Below, one piece after another: positions 60,111 to 64,000 of a stretch of DNA of 64,000 nt (positions are counted from its first letter, which is position 1; each line of letters starts with the position of its first letter). The DNA lies in contig CAXUDB010000003.1 of assembly GCA_964249755.1 (NCBI GenBank), positions 434,001-498,000 of the forward strand. Direction: 5' to 3'. The position numbers and the translations under genes are program-made. Under the pieces are notes generated by a model. It saw only the letters and a program-made list of their open reading frames with translations. It searched no databases and was not told the DNA's origin. This stretch comes from Ilyomonas sp964249755. GTDB lineage: Bacteria > Bacteroidota > Bacteroidia > Chitinophagales > Chitinophagaceae.

Positions 60111-62540
60111 TTACTCTGCCCGTAAACTTTTTACGGGATTTGCAGTGGCTGTTTTGACAGATTGAAATGCGATTGTTACCAGCGTAATTAAAACCGAGAT
60201 GACACCTGCTGATACGAATATCCACCAGGGAAGCGTTGTCTGATAGGCAAATCCCTGAAGCCAGCTATTCATTGTATACCACGCAACAGGAGCAGCGATC
60301 AAAAATGCAATGAGGACAAGCTTAACGAACTCTTGAGAGAATAAAGCCACCAGTTGGCTTACGGAAGCTCCCAATACTTTTCTGACACTGATTTCTTTGA
60401 TACGCTGTTCGGCGGAGAACATGGCAAGGCCCAATAATCCAAGACAGGAAATGCCTATAGCCAGCGTTGCAAACAGGGCAGATAGTTTCGAGATCACGAC
60501 TTCGTTGCTGTATAATTTCTGGTATTCTTCTTCCACAAACTGGTATGCAAACGCATAGTTCGGGTTCACACTTTTGCATAATTTCTCAAGACTTGCCAAG
60601 GCTTGTTTAGTTTCGCCCGGCTTTGTGCGCACCATGATAACGCCGAAATTTTCTCCTTCCTTTACATCAATTATGAGGGGCTTTATTTTCTCACGCGCAG
60701 ATTGTGTAGTGTAGTTTTTCACCACCCCAATAATGTGTCCTTTCTTTTGCCAGGCAGAAATCCATTTCCCAAGAGGATTTTTCATTCCCATTTCTCTTAC
60801 AGCCTCTTCATTTACCACAAACGCATCTGTCGAATCGTTGGCTATATCCTGTGAAAAGCCCCGTCCCTGCACGACCTGAAGATTCATCAGTCTTAAAAAA
60901 TCGAAACCAACGGACGCGGGTAAAAAAGGAACATGTTCGTTCGCCGCCTTCCCTTCCCAATTAATGGCATCTTCTGCTTTCCAGCTGGCGTCATCGACCG
61001 CAAAACTCATGTTGTGAGGAGCTTCTGTGCTACGGTCAACGGCGGCAATACCCGGCAATCGCAAGGCTTCATTTTTAAACAGCAGATATTTGTTTTTAGT
61101 ACCCAGCTCACCTTCGATACGGATGTACAAAAGATTGTCTCGATTAAAACCTAAATGAGAGTCCTGTATAAAATTGATTTGACGCATAATAACGATGGTC
61201 GAAATGATAAGCGTGATGGAAAGCATAAACTGAAAAACCGTTAGTCCTCTGCGTAGCAGAAGCGATCCTTGCGTGAACTGGAGTTTGCCTTTTAAAACCC
61301 TGATGGGATTAAGAGCTGAAAGATATAATGCCGGGTAACTGCCGGCAAGCATGCCTGTGATTAACACAACCCCAATCAAAAACGTCCAAAAAGAGATTTG
61401 TGTGACAGGAACAGTAATGTTCTTACTTGTAAAAGAATTGAACGCCGGAAGCAAAAGATATAATAGCCCTATAGAAAGCACCAAAGAAAGGAAAGCAAAA
61501 AACATGGACTCACTTAAAAATTGCATAATCAGGTAATTGCGTGATGATCCTACCACTTTCCTGATGCCCACTTCCTTTGCCCGTTTCACCGACCGTGCTG
61601 TTGCGAGGTTCATAAAATTGATACAGGCAATCAGCAACACAAACAAAGCAATCAGGCTAAAAATCTGCACATACTCAATTCTGCCTTCAACCGGTTTGCC
61701 ATTGACAAAAATATTGTGGAGATACTGGTCACCTAACCGTTGCAGACCTATTGTCTGTGTTACATTCTTGTTTTTATTGATTCGAGGCTGGAGATAAGCA
61801 TTGATGGCTGCTTCAACCTTTTTGGGATCAGCCTTTTCGTCGAGCTGAACATAGGCAAGAAGCGTGTTGCTCGACCATTCAAGGAGCTTCTTCTGCGCCT
61901 CCATATTGAACAGGAAATCGAAATGTAGAGAGCTTTGCTGAGGCAGGTTCTCAAAGACCCCGGTAATGATAAAGGGCAACCGGTTCTCGTACATGAGCGT
62001 CTTTCCCATAGCTTCCGCGGGGCCGCCGAAAAACATGTCTGCCATTTTCCGGGAAATGGCAATGCCATTTATTTGAGATAAGGCACTGTTTACATTGCCC
62101 TGTATAAGTGGGTAACTAAACATCCTGAAAAAGTCTTTCCCTGCGCGTGAGCCATCAAGTTTTAAAATCTTATCGCCCGCCTGGAAGGACTCCGGATGAC
62201 CCCAAGGCAATTCGTAACCCGTTGCATAAAAGGTAACATCTTTAACCTGCGGAATAGCCTGCGGAAGATTTTCAAAAGGAAGCTGGATCATACCTTCCGA
62301 AACGTCAAGTGGGGTTGCATAAGATCCATCTGTTTTTCCGTTTGCTTTTGTGGTTGTGTAAGCTACGTACAGATTGTTCCTGTTGACATGAAAGTTATCA
62401 ATGTTTTTTTCGTCCTGTATCCACAGGTAAATAAGAATACAACAGGTTAAGCCGAGCGAAAGACCTACCACATTGATAATGGCAGTTGCTTTATTGCGTA
62501 TGATATTCCGCCAAGCGATTTTGAAATAGTTTTTAAACAT
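60111..62540 (-). CDS. FtsX/MacB-type ABC transporter permease
   Basis: 809 residues: MFKNYFKIAWRNIIRNKATA, a first TM helix (IINVVGLSLGLTCCILIYLW), a large periplasmic MacB_PCD domain, three TM helices about 285-415 with ATARSVKRAKEVGIRKVVGS, a second half with TM helix near 430, a second periplasmic domain and three final TM helices with RIKEISVRKVLGASVSQLVA. This double-FtsX Bacteroidota form usually works with an ATPase not found here. Probable roles are export of peptides or antimicrobials; unproven. Confidence 0.93.
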   Translation of the reverse strand: MFKNYFKIAWRNIIRNKATAIINVVGLSLGLTCCILIYLWIQDEKNIDNFHVNRNNLYVAYTTTKANGKTDGSYATPLDVSEGMIQLPFENLPQAIPQVKDVTFYATGYELPWGHPESFQAGDKILKLDGSRAGKDFFRMFSYPLIQGNVNSALSQINGIAISRKMADMFFGGPAEAMGKTLMYENRLPFIITGVFENLPQQSSLHFDFLFNMEAQKKLLEWSSNTLLAYVQLDEKADPKKVEAAINAYLQPRINKNKNVTQTIGLQRLGDQYLHNIFVNGKPVEGRIEYVQIFSLIALFVLLIACINFMNLATARSVKRAKEVGIRKVVGSSRNYLIMQFLSESMFFAFLSLVLSIGLLYLLLPAFNSFTSKNITVPVTQISFWTFLIGVVLITGMLAGSYPALYLSALNPIRVLKGKLQFTQGSLLLRRGLTVFQFMLSITLIISTIVIMRQINFIQDSHLGFNRDNLLYIRIEGELGTKNKYLLFKNEALRLPGIAAVDRSTEAPHNMSFAVDDASWKAEDAINWEGKAANEHVPFLPASVGFDFLRLMNLQVVQGRGFSQDIANDSTDAFVVNEEAVREMGMKNPLGKWISAWQKKGHIIGVVKNYTTQSAREKIKPLIIDVKEGENFGVIMVRTKPGETKQALASLEKLCKSVNPNYAFAYQFVEEEYQKLYSNEVVISKLSALFATLAIGISCLGLLGLAMFSAEQRIKEISVRKVLGASVSQLVALFSQEFVKLVLIAFLIAAPVAWYTMNSWLQGFAYQTTLPWWIFVSAGVISVLITLVTIAFQSVKTATANPVKSLRAE

Positions 62541-62814
62541 AAAGCCAGTTTAAAGTGACAGATGTAATAGCTAAGGAATGTGACTCAATTGTTTTCCAAT
62601 GGCTGTGCCATCGCTGAAAGCCTTTTCTCTATAGTGTTTAAGGATAAACGGCAAACGAAAGTGTACGGTAACGGACAGTCGTTGTTCGATTGTGTGTATG
62701 GTAAATACAGATTGAATATTTACTGAATGAGGCAAATTCTTTCCATCAACAGTACATGGTAGCTTAGTTTGCATCCTAGCAAAATTCTGCTTCATTAATA
62801 TTGGATTCAATCAT
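62541..62814. other. Upstream region of the permease gene
   Basis: About 270 bases without a credible frame; a 79-codon frame on the minus strand has no protein-like composition. Confidence 0.35.
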
Positions 62815-62890
62815 AAAAAGCCTCCCTGAAAAGGGAGCCTGGAAACCACAACCTGCCAGACTCAATTACATGATGAATGATTTGTGTGAA
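62815..62890 (-). ncRNA. Possible fourth member of the terminator family
   Basis: Minus strand: CATGTAATTGAG, then CTCCCT/AGGGAG hairpin (62837-62822) and a TTTTTATG end, about 275 bases upstream of the permease gene. It shares CATG.AATT and the hairpin position with the other copies but has a different stem sequence. Confidence 0.3.
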
Positions 62891-63111
62891 TAACAGTTGC
62901 TAAATACTTCATTTTTTTGCCCACAGGGTTAAATTGTCGAGTTTCAAAGCTGTGGCATTATCCGCTTACCAGCTCCCGGTTAATTACTTTGTCCTCTTCG
63001 GTTAAATGCTGTAACGCCGCACAAGCGTGTGCCATTTGCTGATGTGCAGTTTATAATCTGCAGTTTTGAGGTTGCTCATGTTTGAGCAGGGGAAATATCG
63101 CACTAAAAAGT

Positions 63112-63160
63112 CAGGTGCAATGGTGCAACCGCCTATAGGGAATTTGCACCATTGCACCTG
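63112..63160 (-). terminator. Long perfect hairpin after the HTH gene
   Basis: A 17-bp perfect inverted repeat (63112-63128 with 63144-63160; CAGGTGCAATGGTGCAA and complement) with a 15-base spacer. On the minus strand TGACTTTTTAG follows. It lies 26 bases after the stop of the HTH gene. The arm contains an inner GGTGCAA repeat. Confidence 0.7.
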
Positions 63161-63185
63161 GGAAAATAAAAGAAATTTAAAGCAC

Positions 63186-63437
63186 TTATGTACTAATAAA
63201 CCTCTGTATTTCCGCTCGGGTATAATATACCCTCCTTTGTATTTTAGTCGCTTTGATGACTTTCTTCTTAGTCCAACTGTGGAGGGTAGGATAGGAGATT
63301 TTAAGTATATCCCTAGTTTCTTTGCGGGTAAGTAATTCGTCCTTTGCTTTTAAATGAGTATTGTTTGAGCTATCAAGGCGCTGAACTAGCTTGTCAAATA
63401 TTTCGTCTACGAGATCTTTCAAATTGTCTTTGCTCAT
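63186..63437 (-). CDS. Excisionase-like helix-turn-helix protein
   Basis: About 83 residues from MSKDNLKDLVDEIFDKLVQR, then LTRKETRDILKISYPTLHSW (HTH_17 recognition helices) and a wing (KIQRRVYYTRAEIQRFIST). The frame is open 22 codons further, but the family start is ATG 63437. Same class as the satellite gene at 35.8 kb. Its presence near the window end may mean another mobile element begins beyond. Confidence 0.8.
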   Translation of the reverse strand: MSKDNLKDLVDEIFDKLVQRLDSSNNTHLKAKDELLTRKETRDILKISYPTLHSWTKKKVIKATKIQRRVYYTRAEIQRFIST

Positions 63438-64000
63438 AATCAGTAGTGCAGTATTGGATTGCATTGCGTAAATTTTATGAAGGCAAAGCAATGTAAAAAC
63501 CAAACGCTTTCTGTAGGCGCTTCAACAAAATACACCCTGTAGGCTGTAAAACCTTAAATGCTAATATTGGCATCAGTCATAAGGCGCCTTTCATTCATTG
63601 TGAAAGTCAGTAAATCAATCGCTTTTTGTTGATTTTTCCGGGACAAAAAATACCGCCTTGTCTCGGATTGTCAAAAGGCTCTTTAATTTGAGTGTATGTT
63701 GTTGCCGATATAATAGCTGATGTGTCGAAACGCTTGATAGTCTTGGCTTTAGTGCCAACAACGGTTTTGACAAAGCTATTTTTGAGAAAGAAAAGAACGG
63801 ATATATGACAACAAATGCACTGTTTTTAATCGGAAAAAAGCATCAGTTTTTCAATTTTCCAGGATTGATGCTATTAGCCAAAAACAGATAAGGAACACAA
63901 GTAATAAATTTAGCTTGTACCAAAAACAGATCTGCTCGGCGTGCCAACTCTATTATCGCATCATTGGTTTAGAAGGATAAATGTTGTATTTCTTATCACA
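63438..64000. other. Window end, no supported gene
   Basis: About 560 AT-rich bases without a credible frame. A 7-bp inverted repeat AGCATCA/TGATGCT (63839-63872) and the phrase GCTTTTTGTTGATTT, which also occurs at 35.5 kb, are the only features noticed. Confidence 0.35.

Noticed and set aside
62571..62810. 79-codon minus-strand frame upstream of the permease
   Set aside because: No domain or signal, mixed composition, and it lies in the probable promoter region.

Overview
The window comes from a Bacteroidota chromosome, most likely a Chitinophagaceae-like soil or water bacterium. The evidence is the type IX secretion sorting domains, a PorP/SprF protein, a giant PKD/gliding-type surface protein, a head-GIN lipoprotein, a LruC-domain lipoprotein and promoters of the TAnnTTTG type. 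There is no rRNA and no intact tRNA.

0-20 kb is ordinary core chromosome. It holds argS, a GtrA-family gene, the distal end of the ribosomal alpha operon (infA-rpmJ-rpsM-rpsK-rpsD-rpoA-rplQ), a cupin gene, ruvB, an NADP-binding oxidoreductase and an SGNH hydrolase. A compact polysaccharide cluster follows (GH26 mannanase, GH9 glucanase, secreted cellobiose 2-epimerase-like protein), then an FKBP, a T9SS-exported beta-propeller and a head-GIN lipoprotein. Two intergenic regions here look like undescribed small RNAs (about 7.75-8.08 kb and 19.16-19.34 kb).

20.5-33 kb is an accessory island. It starts at a detached tRNA 3' end next to a complete tyrosine recombinase and carries cargo genes: an overlapping three-gene set (HATPase+STAS, STAS-like DUF4325, two-TM protein), three HEPN-like genes, a 25-residue hydrophobic peptide gene with its own terminator, and two decayed copies of one lipoprotein.

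32-43 kb has the layout of a phage-inducible-chromosomal-island-like satellite. Integrase and a ribbon-helix-helix protein are read leftward, with an operator-like repeat array between them and the rightward genes. The rightward genes are two unknowns, three small DNA-binding proteins, a VapE-type primase-helicase, an iteron origin directly behind it, a small-terminase-like gene, two paralogous tail-assembly-chaperone-like genes and a tail tape-measure protein. No capsid, portal, large terminase or lysis gene is present. A satellite carrying its own packaging adaptor plus a tail-length module is the most interesting object in the window; a deleted prophage is the main alternative.

43-52 kb encodes a 2450-residue T9SS-secreted repeat protein and a PorP/SprF partner. 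52-64 kb is looser, AT-rich chromosome with lipoproteins, a VOC protein, a DUF1801 protein, an IS110-family element, a LruC protein, a set of small membrane proteins, a FtsX-type ABC permease and an excisionase-like HTH gene. Several minus-strand hairpin-plus-U-tract units in this stretch resemble each other and are not at gene ends, which suggests a repeated small-RNA family.
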